From Pseudomonadota bacterium (GTDB lineage Bacteria > Desulfobacterota > Binatia > Binatales > Binataceae), in the NCBI GenBank assembly GCA_021324455.1, contig JAJPJA010000064.1:1-63191 (forward strand): a stretch of 63,191 nt of DNA, written 5' to 3'. Both the position numbers and the translations under genes were made by a program. The notes below the pieces were generated by a model, which did no database searches, had not been told where the DNA came from, and worked only from the letters and a program-made list of their open reading frames with translations. Each line of letters starts with the position of its first letter. Position 1 is the first letter of the stretch. This document shows positions 24,881 to 34,322 of this stretch, piece by piece.

Positions 24881-26605
24881 TCAGGAATTCAACTTCCAAA
24901 TCCTGATCCGCGGCCCCGGGCGAATCATGCTGGTGATGTGGCGCAGCGGAGCGTAAAACGCGTCGGCGGCGTCGAACACCGGCGCCGGCGCCCCGGGACG
25001 CAGCGGATTGAGGTCCAGCACCAGCGCCGCGTTTGAATCCAGCCAGCTCTGCTCAATCGGCGTCGGACCGCGCGAGTAAAAGGCCAGCGGCGCAAGTGAA
25101 TCCGACATCACGTAGTCCACGCCCTCGCGTTTGAGTATTTGCGGATTGGAAAAGGGCACCACTCTTACCGTGTACAGTTGGGGCTTGCCGTAAGGGGTCG
25201 TGTTGTCGGTGGCGGCGATGGCGCCGCCCGGCGCGATGTGCGCCTCGATCCATTGGCGCGCCAGCGTCCGGGTATCGGTCTGTGCCAGCAGGCGATTGAG
25301 TTGCAGGTCGCGCACCAGGCAGGGTGTCAGCAGCAGTGCCATGGCACCGGCGGCAGCGGCAATCGCGCGGCGATCTCCGAACCATCGCGCCGCCAGCCGC
25401 GTCAGGTCGGCAGCCATCAGGCCGCCCAACAGCGCCATCGCGGGCAGCGGAATCATCAGGTAACGGTAAAAGACGTAGTGGCTGCGCGTCATCCCGGCAA
25501 AGGCGACGGCGATGAACGTCAGGAGCGAGAGCGAGCCCGGCCGCGGACGGATCGCCGCCCACAGCATCGCGGCCAGCAGGAACACCTGCACGGCGACACC
25601 CAGGCTGTCCGGCATCGCGCGTCCCAGCAGCCATGACCAGCCGTAATCGGCCAGCGTGTTGCCGACGCCGTAGAGCAGAAATCCGCGCTGATAGGTGTAA
25701 TCAGTTACGGTCTGGCGCCAGTCCAGGAACAGATAGGGCGTGGCGCAGAAGAACACCAACGCGGCGGCGCCCGCGGCCAGATAGATTCCGGGGTCGCCGA
25801 CGGTTTGCAGCAGCGACCGCCGCTCGCGCCGGCAAATGCCCAGATGCGCCGCGGCGATACCGAAGACCACCGCGCCTGCCGGATACTTGGTGGCGGTGGC
25901 CAGCCCGGCGAATATCCCGGCGCCCAGATAATCCACCGTACGTCCGCGCGCCGCGATCCGCAGCAGCATCGCCAGCGCAAGCGTGAGCCAGAACACCGTC
26001 GCCGCGTCGGTGGTCGCGTACTTGGATTCACGCACCGCCAGCGTGGTGAAGGTCACGATCGCCGAAGCCGCAATCGCAGCGCCCGAACCGAATATCGGTG
26101 CGGCGGCGAGATAGATCGCGGGCACCGTCGCCGTGCCAAACGCCGCCGAGACCCGGCGCGCCACCAGATATGCCAACGCCTGTCCGTCGCTGGCGTATGC
26201 GGTGCGGAAGTTGCCGCGGTATCCGATCAGTGCGGCATAATACTTCAGCGCGGCGTGCTGAACGTACATCTGCGCCGACGGATAAAGCGCGAAATGCGGA
26301 TTCCAGTCGTTGTCGAAGCCCAACGCCCGCGACACCATGTACTCCTCGTCGGGGCGGAACTTGTCGGGCAGCCCGAAACCGCTCGAAGTCAAGCGCAGCC
26401 ATCCGGCGATGACGCTGAGCAAGACCAGTCCGGCCAGCGTGAGCCTCGGCCGGGCGAACTTTGGTGCGGGCGAAAGGGCGGCTGATGCATCTGCAGAGTC
26501 CGCCGCGATACCGCAATGGGCGCGCGGTTCAGACGCGGGGGGCGCGTCTTGCAGCGCAGCGCGGACCAACGCCTCGGGCACAAGTTGTCGATTCTGCTCA
26601 GCCAA
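24881..26605 (-). CDS. GT-C family (GT39/ArnT-like) membrane glycosyltransferase
   Basis: 574 residues with about 11-13 hydrophobic helices after a hydrophilic N-terminus. FRPDEEYMVSRA in the first periplasmic loop carries the acidic residues expected at the GT-C catalytic position. WNPHFALYPSAQMYVQ and further helices fit PMT/ArnT-like enzymes that use polyprenyl-phosphate sugars in the periplasm. The C-terminal soluble part has a small extra domain (IEAHIAPGGAIAATDNTTPYGKPQLY). The first start in frame is a TTG at 26605; later starts are possible. Convergent with the methyltransferase gene. Acceptor and donor unknown. Confidence 0.8.
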   Translation of the reverse strand: MAEQNRQLVPEALVRAALQDAPPASEPRAHCGIAADSADASAALSPAPKFARPRLTLAGLVLLSVIAGWLRLTSSGFGLPDKFRPDEEYMVSRALGFDNDWNPHFALYPSAQMYVQHAALKYYAALIGYRGNFRTAYASDGQALAYLVARRVSAAFGTATVPAIYLAAAPIFGSGAAIAASAIVTFTTLAVRESKYATTDAATVFWLTLALAMLLRIAARGRTVDYLGAGIFAGLATATKYPAGAVVFGIAAAHLGICRRERRSLLQTVGDPGIYLAAGAAALVFFCATPYLFLDWRQTVTDYTYQRGFLLYGVGNTLADYGWSWLLGRAMPDSLGVAVQVFLLAAMLWAAIRPRPGSLSLLTFIAVAFAGMTRSHYVFYRYLMIPLPAMALLGGLMAADLTRLAARWFGDRRAIAAAAGAMALLLTPCLVRDLQLNRLLAQTDTRTLARQWIEAHIAPGGAIAATDNTTPYGKPQLYTVRVVPFSNPQILKREGVDYVMSDSLAPLAFYSRGPTPIEQSWLDSNAALVLDLNPLRPGAPAPVFDAADAFYAPLRHITSMIRPGPRIRIWKLNS

Positions 26606-26842
26606 TGGTCTCGTCGTCCGGGCTCAAAAGTCCGGCTCACGATATCAGCACCTTAGCAGAAAGTGCAGCGGCGCAGTGGACGGCATTATTCGGCGCTTTA
26701 TGGCCGATCTTTGCATCCCGTGTCAGGACCGTTATTATTTGGGCGCGCGATGCGGTGAACGCGCCGATGATTAGGTATATGGAGTTCAGGATTGTTTCGG
26801 TCCGCCCGTGATGCGTCAGGCCATAAGGCGGTCGATTGCCGG

Positions 26843-29674
26843 ATGTTCGTTCGCAGCCTGACATCGTGCGGCACGCCGCGCCGGTCAAGCTCAGCGCGCC
26901 GGATTGGCTTTTCCAGCGCCATCAAACTGATTTGCATTACCCTGCTCCTGCTCGGGCCATGCCTGATCGGCGCCGTCTGTGCCCATGCCGCCGCCAACCT
27001 CATCGCCAATCCCAATCTGACCGAGGGCGCGGGCGGGGCGCCGGAGGGATGGAAGAGCGAAGGCTGGATTTCCACTCCTGACGCCAGCACCTACAACTGG
27101 GTCCACGACCGCAGCGGCGGGCAACTTGAGATCTCCAGCTCCAAGGGCAACGACGCGCGCTGGATCCAGAATCTGCACCTGGCGCCCGGATGGTACTATT
27201 TCAGCGCCGAAATCCGCAGCGAGAACGTCGGCGACAACAACACCGGCGCTTCCATCGGTCTGATGGAAGACGGCATCATCTCGCAGCAACTGCACGGCAC
27301 CCGCGACTGGACCAAAGTTGGCTTTTACCTCAAAGCGGGCGAGCAGGGCGCCGACATCGTGCTGGATTGCCGCCTGGGCGGATTCGCCAGCCTCAACACG
27401 GGCAAGATGGCATGCCGCAACTTCAGCGCAACGAAGATCGACGCGCCGCCCGAAAACGACACGCCGCGCTACGACCTCGACGTGATCCGCAACGGCGGCA
27501 ACGCGCCGCCCGCGGCCGGCGGCAGCGCCAACGTTGCCCTGCCTCTTGCGCTGGCCGTGCTGGTCCTGGCGGGACTGTTTTACTGGCGCCGATACGGCAG
27601 GACCTGGGCGCGCAAGCTGTGGACGAGCCTGCGCGAGTTGCCGCCGGCCAGCGCCGCGCCGATGCCGCCTGACGCCGCCCGTCAGCGGGTCGAAGCGATT
27701 CTGTTCGTGGTCACCCTGCTGACCTTCGCCTATTTCTACCAGGCCGCCGACCATAGCACCGGTTCGCGCTTCGATCTGGTGCGATCGATCCTGGAGCGCG
27801 GCAGCCTGTGGATCGACGGCTACTGCGGCTACAACACCGCCGATATCGTGGAGCTGCATTCGCATATCTATTCCAACAAGGCTCCGGGCGGCGCTTTCAC
27901 CGGTATCGTGCCGTGGCTGGTGGTGACGTCGATGCTGCGCATCTTCTTGCGTCCGGGGGACTGGTTCTGGGCGCTGGCGACGCATCTGACGACGGTATTT
28001 TCGGTCAGCCTGCTTTCATCGGTGTTGATCGTGCTGCTGTATCGCTTCGCGCTGCGGCTGGGGGCGGGCAACGTGCGCGCTGCGGGGCTGGCGCTGGTTC
28101 TGGCCTTCGGCACCATCCTGTTCCCTTATGCCACCGAGTTTACCGCCGAGCCGATAGCGGCGCTGTGCGTGTTCGCGTCGTTTTATCTGCTGGTCTTTCC
28201 CGGCGCCGGGGACAACACCTACCGCGCGCTGTGGGCCGGCCTGCTGGCGGGATGGTCGGTGGTATGCGACTATCCGACCTTCGTGCTCGCCGCCGGGGTG
28301 GGTATCTACGCCATCTGGAAGCTGCGCGATGGGCGCAAAATCGCGGTGTTTGCGATTGGGGCCGGCGCCTGCGCGCTGATTCTCGCGCTGTACAATACGA
28401 TCGCGTTCGGCAATCCGCTGTTCCTCAGCTACGAGGCCTATATGGGCGCGGCCAACGCGTCGCGCTTCCCCGAGCAGTCGATGGGTTTCGCCGGCGTGAC
28501 CTATCCGCGGCTGCCGGTGCTGTGGGACGTTCTGTTCGGGGCGCAGCGCGGCCTGTACTTCTGCAATCCGGTCCTGCTGCTCGCGTTTCCCGGCCTGTAT
28601 TTTTTCTGGCGGCGGTCGGGATACCGCGCCGAGTTGCTGGTGATCGCTTACGCGATAATCAGCTTCATCCTGTTCAACGGATCCTACGGTGAGTCGATCA
28701 TTTATTGGGGCGGCGGGACGGCGACGGGTCCGCGGCATATTCTGTCCGCGGTTCCGTTCATGGTGCTGGCGATGGCGTTTTTGCCGCGGCGTCTGGATCC
28801 GGTGCTGGCCTTCATGGCGCTGGCGTCGGTATTGATGATGCTGATGGCGACCGCGATCGAGCCGCATCTGCCCTACGAATACGACAACCCGATTCCCGAT
28901 TTTCTGTGGCCCGCCTATCTGCGCGGCGATTTTGCTTACAACAAGGGCGCCTATTATGGCGGCGGGCCGATTGCCGGCGATTCGGTGGCGTTCAACCTGG
29001 GCAAACTGATGGGCTTGCCTGGGGCGCTGCAGTTGTGGCCGCTGGCGGCGGTGTGGATCGCCGGAGCATGGCAGTTGCTGCGCAATTTGCCGGCCGCTGC
29101 CGCGGTCAAAATCGACCGCCGAATGTTCGCGATGGCCACGGTGGTGATCGCGGCGCTCATCTCGCCGCCGGTGTTCGGCGCGCTTTTTATGCGCCCCGAT
29201 CTGCAGCAGGCGCACGGTCTGTTGGGCCGCTATTACGAAGGCATGCGCGGCAGCCCCTATCCGCCGCATATCGAACGGGTGGACCGCAAGGTTGACTTCG
29301 ACAGCATCGTGGCGCTGGGCTCGCTGCCCTATCCCTCCCACGCCACCTGGACCGGCAAGCTGATCGCGCCGGTCGCGGGCGAGTATCGATTCACGATCGA
29401 AGTGGACGACTCGGGATGGCTTAAGATTGACGGCCGCGACGTGATCGCCGATCCGGGTGAGGTCACCAGACAGGTGGCCAGCGGCGCGGCCTACCTGAGC
29501 GCGGGCCCGCATGATATCGAACTGGGCGAGCGCAACATCTGGGGCGGGGCATATATACGGCTGTTCTGGCAGCCGCCGGGCGGCCGCCAGCAGGTGATTC
29601 CCTCGCGATACCTTATCCCGCAGCGCGCGGATCGGCGGCCGGATCGCAGTCCGATCCAAAAGGCCCAAGGCTAG
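26843..29674 (+). CDS. Chimeric membrane protein: secreted beta-sandwich, GT-C-like core, PA14 domain
   Basis: 943 residues from the ATG at 26843. A signal peptide (LICITLLLLGPCLIGAVCAHA) leads into a carbohydrate-binding-module-like region (LIANPNLTEG...PEGWKSEGW through GKMACRNFSATKID, about 55-205). One helix at about 225-245 then leads to a core of about ten helices. That core has the GT-C-like loop FDLVRSILERGSLWIDGYCGYNTADIV. After about residue 780 a soluble domain, GRYYEGMRGSPYPPHIERVDRKVDF...WTGKLIAPVAGEYRFTIEVDDSGWLKIDG, is a clear PA14 domain. Family knowledge: PA14 binds sugars or sits in glycosidases and adhesins. The combination suggests an enzyme that transfers sugar and binds the glycan product on the periplasmic side. 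This is inference. Confidence 0.8.
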   Translation: MFVRSLTSCGTPRRSSSARRIGFSSAIKLICITLLLLGPCLIGAVCAHAAANLIANPNLTEGAGGAPEGWKSEGWISTPDASTYNWVHDRSGGQLEISSSKGNDARWIQNLHLAPGWYYFSAEIRSENVGDNNTGASIGLMEDGIISQQLHGTRDWTKVGFYLKAGEQGADIVLDCRLGGFASLNTGKMACRNFSATKIDAPPENDTPRYDLDVIRNGGNAPPAAGGSANVALPLALAVLVLAGLFYWRRYGRTWARKLWTSLRELPPASAAPMPPDAARQRVEAILFVVTLLTFAYFYQAADHSTGSRFDLVRSILERGSLWIDGYCGYNTADIVELHSHIYSNKAPGGAFTGIVPWLVVTSMLRIFLRPGDWFWALATHLTTVFSVSLLSSVLIVLLYRFALRLGAGNVRAAGLALVLAFGTILFPYATEFTAEPIAALCVFASFYLLVFPGAGDNTYRALWAGLLAGWSVVCDYPTFVLAAGVGIYAIWKLRDGRKIAVFAIGAGACALILALYNTIAFGNPLFLSYEAYMGAANASRFPEQSMGFAGVTYPRLPVLWDVLFGAQRGLYFCNPVLLLAFPGLYFFWRRSGYRAELLVIAYAIISFILFNGSYGESIIYWGGGTATGPRHILSAVPFMVLAMAFLPRRLDPVLAFMALASVLMMLMATAIEPHLPYEYDNPIPDFLWPAYLRGDFAYNKGAYYGGGPIAGDSVAFNLGKLMGLPGALQLWPLAAVWIAGAWQLLRNLPAAAAVKIDRRMFAMATVVIAALISPPVFGALFMRPDLQQAHGLLGRYYEGMRGSPYPPHIERVDRKVDFDSIVALGSLPYPSHATWTGKLIAPVAGEYRFTIEVDDSGWLKIDGRDVIADPGEVTRQVASGAAYLSAGPHDIELGERNIWGGAYIRLFWQPPGGRQQVIPSRYLIPQRADRRPDRSPIQKAQG

Positions 29675-29729
29675 CCGCTCCGAACTATTCAGCTATACGA
29701 CGGTGTCCGGGCGAATTCGACCTTTGACG

Positions 29730-30389
29730 ATGCTGACTGCGACTCGAGCCTGCTGCGCGATCCTGATTGCCGCGGCCATGCTGTGCGCGTGCCATTCGCG
29801 TCCGGCGCCGTCCGCCATACCGCTGACGAAAATGGGAGGTGAACCGCCGGGTTATCCTGGCTATACTTACGTTTTCTTCGGCAGCCCCGAGATCAAGCTC
29901 CCACCTGAGATCAAGGAGCGGCAGATCGCGCGCAACCGGGCCCTGATAGCGGCGCTGGCCGCGGCTGGTCCGATTTCACCCCAGCCGGCGACCGTGTTTT
30001 GCTTCCCGGCCAAATCGGGGGACGCGCCGGCGGCGATTGCCGCGGACAACTACAATGCCGAAGTGGCGGCGCAATACCGTTCGCTGGTGGCCTTGAGATT
30101 TCCCGGCACTCACATGGGAAAATTAACCCTGATGCGATTTACCGCGGACGCCGGACCATTTTTGATCACCACGCTCACCCCGCTCAGCCGGAGCGTGAAC
30201 CAGGGGCCGATGCTGTACACCGAATTGACCCGCCTGGAGCCGCACCAGCTAAGCGGAGTGATCCAGAAGTATCGGGAGATTAACCGGGTGGAGGCAGGCG
30301 ATAGCCCGTCGGACGAAGACTTCCTGCGCCGGTTGGCCCAGGCAATGAAGCAAAATCAAATCGACGCTTCGGTTTGGGTCAAAAACTGA
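29730..30389 (+). CDS. Hypothetical lipoprotein
   Basis: 219 residues. The N-terminal MLTATRACCAILIAAAMLCACHSRP has a lipobox-like LCAC, so lipidation near residue 21 is likely. The remainder is a soluble domain with no family I recognise: YTYVFFGSPEIKLPPEIKERQIARNRALIAAL, then NAEVAAQYRSLVALRFPG, ending in a helix (FLRRLAQAMKQNQIDASVWVKN). The ATG at 29730 was preferred over the GTG at 29703 because the latter adds unneeded residues before the signal. It lies 55 bases after the chimera and may share its transcript. Confidence 0.65.
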   Translation: MLTATRACCAILIAAAMLCACHSRPAPSAIPLTKMGGEPPGYPGYTYVFFGSPEIKLPPEIKERQIARNRALIAALAAAGPISPQPATVFCFPAKSGDAPAAIAADNYNAEVAAQYRSLVALRFPGTHMGKLTLMRFTADAGPFLITTLTPLSRSVNQGPMLYTELTRLEPHQLSGVIQKYREINRVEAGDSPSDEDFLRRLAQAMKQNQIDASVWVKN

Positions 30390-30426
30390 CGGCTTGCACT
30401 GTCTGAAACGCAAAATCGAGCGGATT

Positions 30427-30435
30427 TGTTATACT
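30427..30435 (+). promoter_or_regulatory. Candidate extended -10 promoter element upstream of sedolisin gene
   Basis: TGTTATACT is an extended -10 (TGn followed by TATACT, five of six matching the consensus). No clear -35 is seen at the usual distance, consistent with an extended -10 promoter. The predicted start near 30443 would give a leader of about 110 bases before the S53 gene. Confidence 0.35.
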
Positions 30436-30551
30436 CCTTGCGGATTTCCACTTTAGACTGGCGATAGCTGGCAAACTTCCTGCAATCCCGGCATAATGGA
30501 TCGGACGTTGCGTTAATTGACTCAGATATTATGTTGAGAGGCAGCCTTTTT

Positions 30552-33368
30552 ATGCCGTCAGCAATGCTCTCGTCTGATCTGCGCTCGTGCTTATTCCGTA
30601 GTGTTTTGGTCGCTTTGATTGGTTTGCTGACCGCTGGCGCGGCGCGCGCCCAGAGCGTCAGTTGGCCTTCAGTTCCGCTCAACGGCAATCATCCGGCTGA
30701 AGCAGCCAACCTTAGTCCATTGGCGCATGCGGACCCGGCGATGCCGTTGAACATGGCGGTGACGCTGGCGCTGCGCAACGAGGCCCAACTTGATCAGCTC
30801 CTGAACGATCAGCAGAATCCCGTCTCTCCACATTACCATCAGTGGCTGACGCCGGCCCAGTTCACGGCGCGCTTCGGGCCCTCGCAGCAGGACCTCGACG
30901 CCGTGGCGGCATGGATTGGCGCGCAAGGGCTGACGGTTACGGGCGCCAGTCTGGCGCAGCGCACGGTGCGGTTCACCGGTACGGTTAACGATGCGGAGCG
31001 GGCTTTCGGCACCAACATCATGCTGTTCGGCAACGGATCATCATACGCCAACGTGATCGATCCGGTGATACCGGCACGTTTTTACGGCGTGATCACCGCG
31101 ATCAGCGGGCTGGACAATTTTCTCCATGCGATGGCGTTCTCGCGCCATCTGAGCGGTCTGGATCCGGTCCGGGAGCAGTCGGGATGGAGCGCTGGACCGC
31201 TGGCGCTGCTGGATTCGGGTCCGGCTCTGCCGGGGTCGGGCCATAGTGCGATAACGCCTGCTCCCGACGTAACTATCGGCGGAGTGACGGCGTTTGGTCC
31301 CGCGGATTTTCGCTCCTTCTACAACGAGACGTCGCTGATTTCGGGCGGCATCACGGGAGCCGGCGGCGACTGTATCGGGATCGTGGGCAATTCCGACTAC
31401 ACGCACGGCGCGGTTGATATTTTCAACACTCAGTTCGGCCTGCCCGCTTCCAGCATCACGACCGTAATCGTGGATAAGGTCAATCCGGGCATAACCGGCA
31501 GCGAGCTTGAGGCTCTGCTCGATCTTGAATGGTCTCACGCGGTCGCGCCGGGCGCCGCCATCCGATTTTATCTGGGCAACGACGCGACCGCGACCAACGG
31601 ATCGATAGTCGACGGGATCCAGCGCGCGGTGAACGACAATTCCTGCGGGACGATCAGCGTAAGCTTCGGTTTGTGCGGAGCGAGTTCGGCATTTTTTACC
31701 GGCATCGTCAGCCCGATTTACAAGCAAGGTGCTTCGCAGGGGCAGACTATTTTTCTCTCCTCCGGCGATGACGGGGCGGCCGGTATCGTGCTCAATCCGT
31801 CGATGACGGCGTGCGTCACCGGCACCAGCCGCAGCGTCAGCGAACTGGGATCGGATCCGAACGTGACCCAGGTTGGGGGAACCAAGTTCAATCCCAATTT
31901 CGATGGTGCGGGCAACAATGTCGGTCATGTGGCGGAGGATGCCTGGAACGATGAAATTTCCGACGGCGGCGGCGCCACCGGCGGCGGCATCAGCACCATC
32001 TACGCCAAGCCCTCGTATCAGAAGGGTCCGGGCGTTCCGGTGGGCGGCAATCGCGACGTGCCCGACGTGGCGCTCATCGCCAGCAATTTCCATCCCGGCG
32101 TCTTTCTCGGCTTCAACAACTCGGGCACGCCGGCGATTGGATGCTGTATCGGCGGGACCAGCCTGTCCGCGCCGGCATGGGCCGGAATTTCCAAACTGGT
32201 CGCGCAGCTCAACCATTCCCGCCCCGGACCGCTCAACCCGCGCATCTATGCGTTGGCCAACGCCGGCCTGGCGACCTCCGGCTTTCGCGACGTCACCAGC
32301 GGCAACAACAACTTCAACGGCGTGATCGGTTTCAATGCCACGACCGGTTATGACATGACCACGGGATGGGGCACGGTGGATATCGGTACTTTTGCCAACG
32401 CCGACGTCAATCCGCCCGCGCCTTCAATCAGTTCGATTCCGTCAACTATTTTGGTGGGCTCCAGCTTCACGATTCACGGCAGCTTTTTCAGTCCGGGCGC
32501 GGTGGTGAACTTTTTCGTTGCCACTTCCAAGGGGCCGATCAACGCCGGTCCGCTGCAGCCCTCCGCCTATTCACCCACCTCGCTGACCGTACCCGTGCCC
32601 GCCACGGTGGCCTTAGGGCAGGGTTTTGTGGCGGTGCAGGTGGTCAACGCCGATCTCAGCTTCAAGGCCTCTAACGTGGCGTCGGCGCTGCTCCAGGGAT
32701 CGGCCGCCGCCGGCATCCCCTCGCTGACCAGCATCAACGGCGTCGGCCTGGCTGCGACCAGCAGCAATCCGTCCTACGCCACCAACAACGTCCAGACCGT
32801 GATCGTTCAGGGCAACACGGTGACGCTGGGCGGCAACGGCTTCGACGCCGCCCACGGGGTCGCGATCAATATCTTCTGTGGATGCCCGGGCGGGATGGTG
32901 CCGACCACCTTCATCAATCCGGGAGCGGGCCTGACCGCGACGTCGATCAGCTTCACGCTGCCGGCCGCGGTGGCCACGGGACCCGCGTCAATCGTGGTCA
33001 TCAACAAGGGCGCGGACGGCGGCTTCAGCAAGTCGAGCAACGCCGTATCGGTTCCAGTCGGCGCTCATATTACGGTCACGTCGGTCACTCAGTCCGGCAG
33101 CACGATTACGGTTAACGGAAACGGATTTTCAACCTTGACCGTGATCAACCTGTTCAACCAGCAAGGCGGAACGGTGGTGGCATTGGGCGGACTGGGACCC
33201 GGCGGCGTGCCGCGCATCCCGCTGACCATCATCAGCCCGACCAAGTTCACCTTTACCAAGCCGTCAGGAACGGTGCCGGGAGCGGCTTACGTGCAGGCGC
33301 TCAATCCGCCGTTCGTGCCGTTCACCAGTTCCGGCAGCGACCCCGGAGGCGCGTTCACTTTGCTGTAA
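30552..33368 (+). CDS. Secreted sedolisin (S53) serine-carboxyl peptidase with TIG-like repeats
   Basis: 938 residues. Signal peptide (VLVALIGLLTAGAARAQ). The pro-kumamolisin activation domain follows (about 55-205; VTLALRNEAQLDQLLNDQQNPVSPHYHQWLTPAQF, RTVRFTG). The S53 catalytic domain has Glu320 and Asp324 in ELEALLD, the oxyanion Asp406 in SSGDDG and nucleophile Ser537 in GGTSLSAP. A Ca-site-like DVTSGNNNFNG and YDMTTGWGTVD close the domain. The last 330 residues are Ig-like (IPT/TIG) repeats, each beginning like PSISSIPSTILVGSSFTIHG or ITVTSVTQSGSTITVNG. Sedolisins work at acid pH. I preferred the ATG at 30552, which has GAGAGG upstream, to 30531. The catalytic set is complete. Confidence 0.92.
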   Translation: MPSAMLSSDLRSCLFRSVLVALIGLLTAGAARAQSVSWPSVPLNGNHPAEAANLSPLAHADPAMPLNMAVTLALRNEAQLDQLLNDQQNPVSPHYHQWLTPAQFTARFGPSQQDLDAVAAWIGAQGLTVTGASLAQRTVRFTGTVNDAERAFGTNIMLFGNGSSYANVIDPVIPARFYGVITAISGLDNFLHAMAFSRHLSGLDPVREQSGWSAGPLALLDSGPALPGSGHSAITPAPDVTIGGVTAFGPADFRSFYNETSLISGGITGAGGDCIGIVGNSDYTHGAVDIFNTQFGLPASSITTVIVDKVNPGITGSELEALLDLEWSHAVAPGAAIRFYLGNDATATNGSIVDGIQRAVNDNSCGTISVSFGLCGASSAFFTGIVSPIYKQGASQGQTIFLSSGDDGAAGIVLNPSMTACVTGTSRSVSELGSDPNVTQVGGTKFNPNFDGAGNNVGHVAEDAWNDEISDGGGATGGGISTIYAKPSYQKGPGVPVGGNRDVPDVALIASNFHPGVFLGFNNSGTPAIGCCIGGTSLSAPAWAGISKLVAQLNHSRPGPLNPRIYALANAGLATSGFRDVTSGNNNFNGVIGFNATTGYDMTTGWGTVDIGTFANADVNPPAPSISSIPSTILVGSSFTIHGSFFSPGAVVNFFVATSKGPINAGPLQPSAYSPTSLTVPVPATVALGQGFVAVQVVNADLSFKASNVASALLQGSAAAGIPSLTSINGVGLAATSSNPSYATNNVQTVIVQGNTVTLGGNGFDAAHGVAINIFCGCPGGMVPTTFINPGAGLTATSISFTLPAAVATGPASIVVINKGADGGFSKSSNAVSVPVGAHITVTSVTQSGSTITVNGNGFSTLTVINLFNQQGGTVVALGGLGPGGVPRIPLTIISPTKFTFTKPSGTVPGAAYVQALNPPFVPFTSSGSDPGGAFTLL

Positions 33369-33383
33369 AGAGCAATCCGCCGC

Positions 33384-34154
33384 TCAGTCCCACATCAGGC
33401 CGCCGTCGACGTTGAAGGACTGGCCGGTGATATTGTCAGCCTCGGAGGACGCGAGAAACGCGGCCATATTGGCGATATCGTCGGGCGAGTTGGATCGGCC
33501 CAATGGAATCGTAGCTTCCATGCGCCGCACCGCTTCCTCGCGCGTGACTTTGCGCTTGGCCACCGCCTCCGCGATACCCATCTCGAACAGATTGGTGCGG
33601 GTGGCGCCGGGGCAGATCGCGTTGACGTTGATATTGTAGCGCGCCAGTTGCGACGCCCCGATCCGCGTCATCGCGATCACCGCTCCCTTGGTGCCGGCGT
33701 AGGCGATATTCGAAGTGCCGCGAAACCCCTTGCCCGCGATCGACGCGATGTTCACGATCTTGCCCGCGCGCTGATTGACCATCTCGCGCGCCGCCCGCTG
33801 CATGCAGAAGAACAGCCCGCGCGCGTTGACCGAATACATCCAGTCCCAGTCCGCTTCGGTCACTTCGAAAAAGCCCAGCGGTTTGGTTACGCCGGCGTTG
33901 TTGACCAGGATGTCGATGCGGCCGAAGGCTTCGACGGTGCGCGCGATGAGGTCGTCGATTTGGTCCACTTTGGCGATGTCGGTCGGCACCGCGAGCGCGC
34001 GCCCGCCAATCGTGGCAAGGGTTTCCTCGGCTGCCGCCTGGTTGATTTCCGCCAGAACGACATTGGCGCCTTCTTTGGCGAAACGGATGGCGATCGCGCG
34101 GCCCATCCCCTCTCCGGCGCCGGTCACGATCGCGACTTTGTTGTGCAGATTCAC
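33384..34154 (-). CDS. SDR-family NAD(P)-dependent oxidoreductase
   Basis: 256 residues, classical short-chain dehydrogenase. Cofactor motif TGAGEGMG (about 11-18), NNAG (NNAGV at about 88), catalytic Ser of IVNIASIAGKGFRGTSNIAYAGTKGAV with Tyr-x3-Lys (YAGTK), and C-terminal QSFNVDGGLMW. The closest well-known types are 3-oxoacyl-ACP reductase-like or 2,5-diketogluconate-like dehydrogenases. A GTG start at 34154 is used. It faces the DoxX gene across a 168-base divergent gap and ends 15 bases from the convergent sedolisin gene. Substrate unknown. Confidence 0.93.
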   Translation of the reverse strand: MNLHNKVAIVTGAGEGMGRAIAIRFAKEGANVVLAEINQAAAEETLATIGGRALAVPTDIAKVDQIDDLIARTVEAFGRIDILVNNAGVTKPLGFFEVTEADWDWMYSVNARGLFFCMQRAAREMVNQRAGKIVNIASIAGKGFRGTSNIAYAGTKGAVIAMTRIGASQLARYNINVNAICPGATRTNLFEMGIAEAVAKRKVTREEAVRRMEATIPLGRSNSPDDIANMAAFLASSEADNITGQSFNVDGGLMWD

Positions 34155-34322
34155 GTCGAATACTCCATCGCGGTGGTTTTGCCGACGACTTTAGGCAGCG
34201 CCAGGGGCGGCGGCAAGGGCAGGAGGGCGGCAGCGCGGTGGGCGCCGGACTTGAAACCTTTCTGTCCTTCAAGCATCTGTTGTTTGCGCGCGCATTGCGC
34301 CGCGCCCGGGAGCGAACCGCCG

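Noticed and set aside
28016..29668. 550-residue minus-strand frame opposite the chimera
   Set aside because: Arg, Gln and His-rich mirror of the GT-C/PA14 gene; no hydrophobic or domain pattern.
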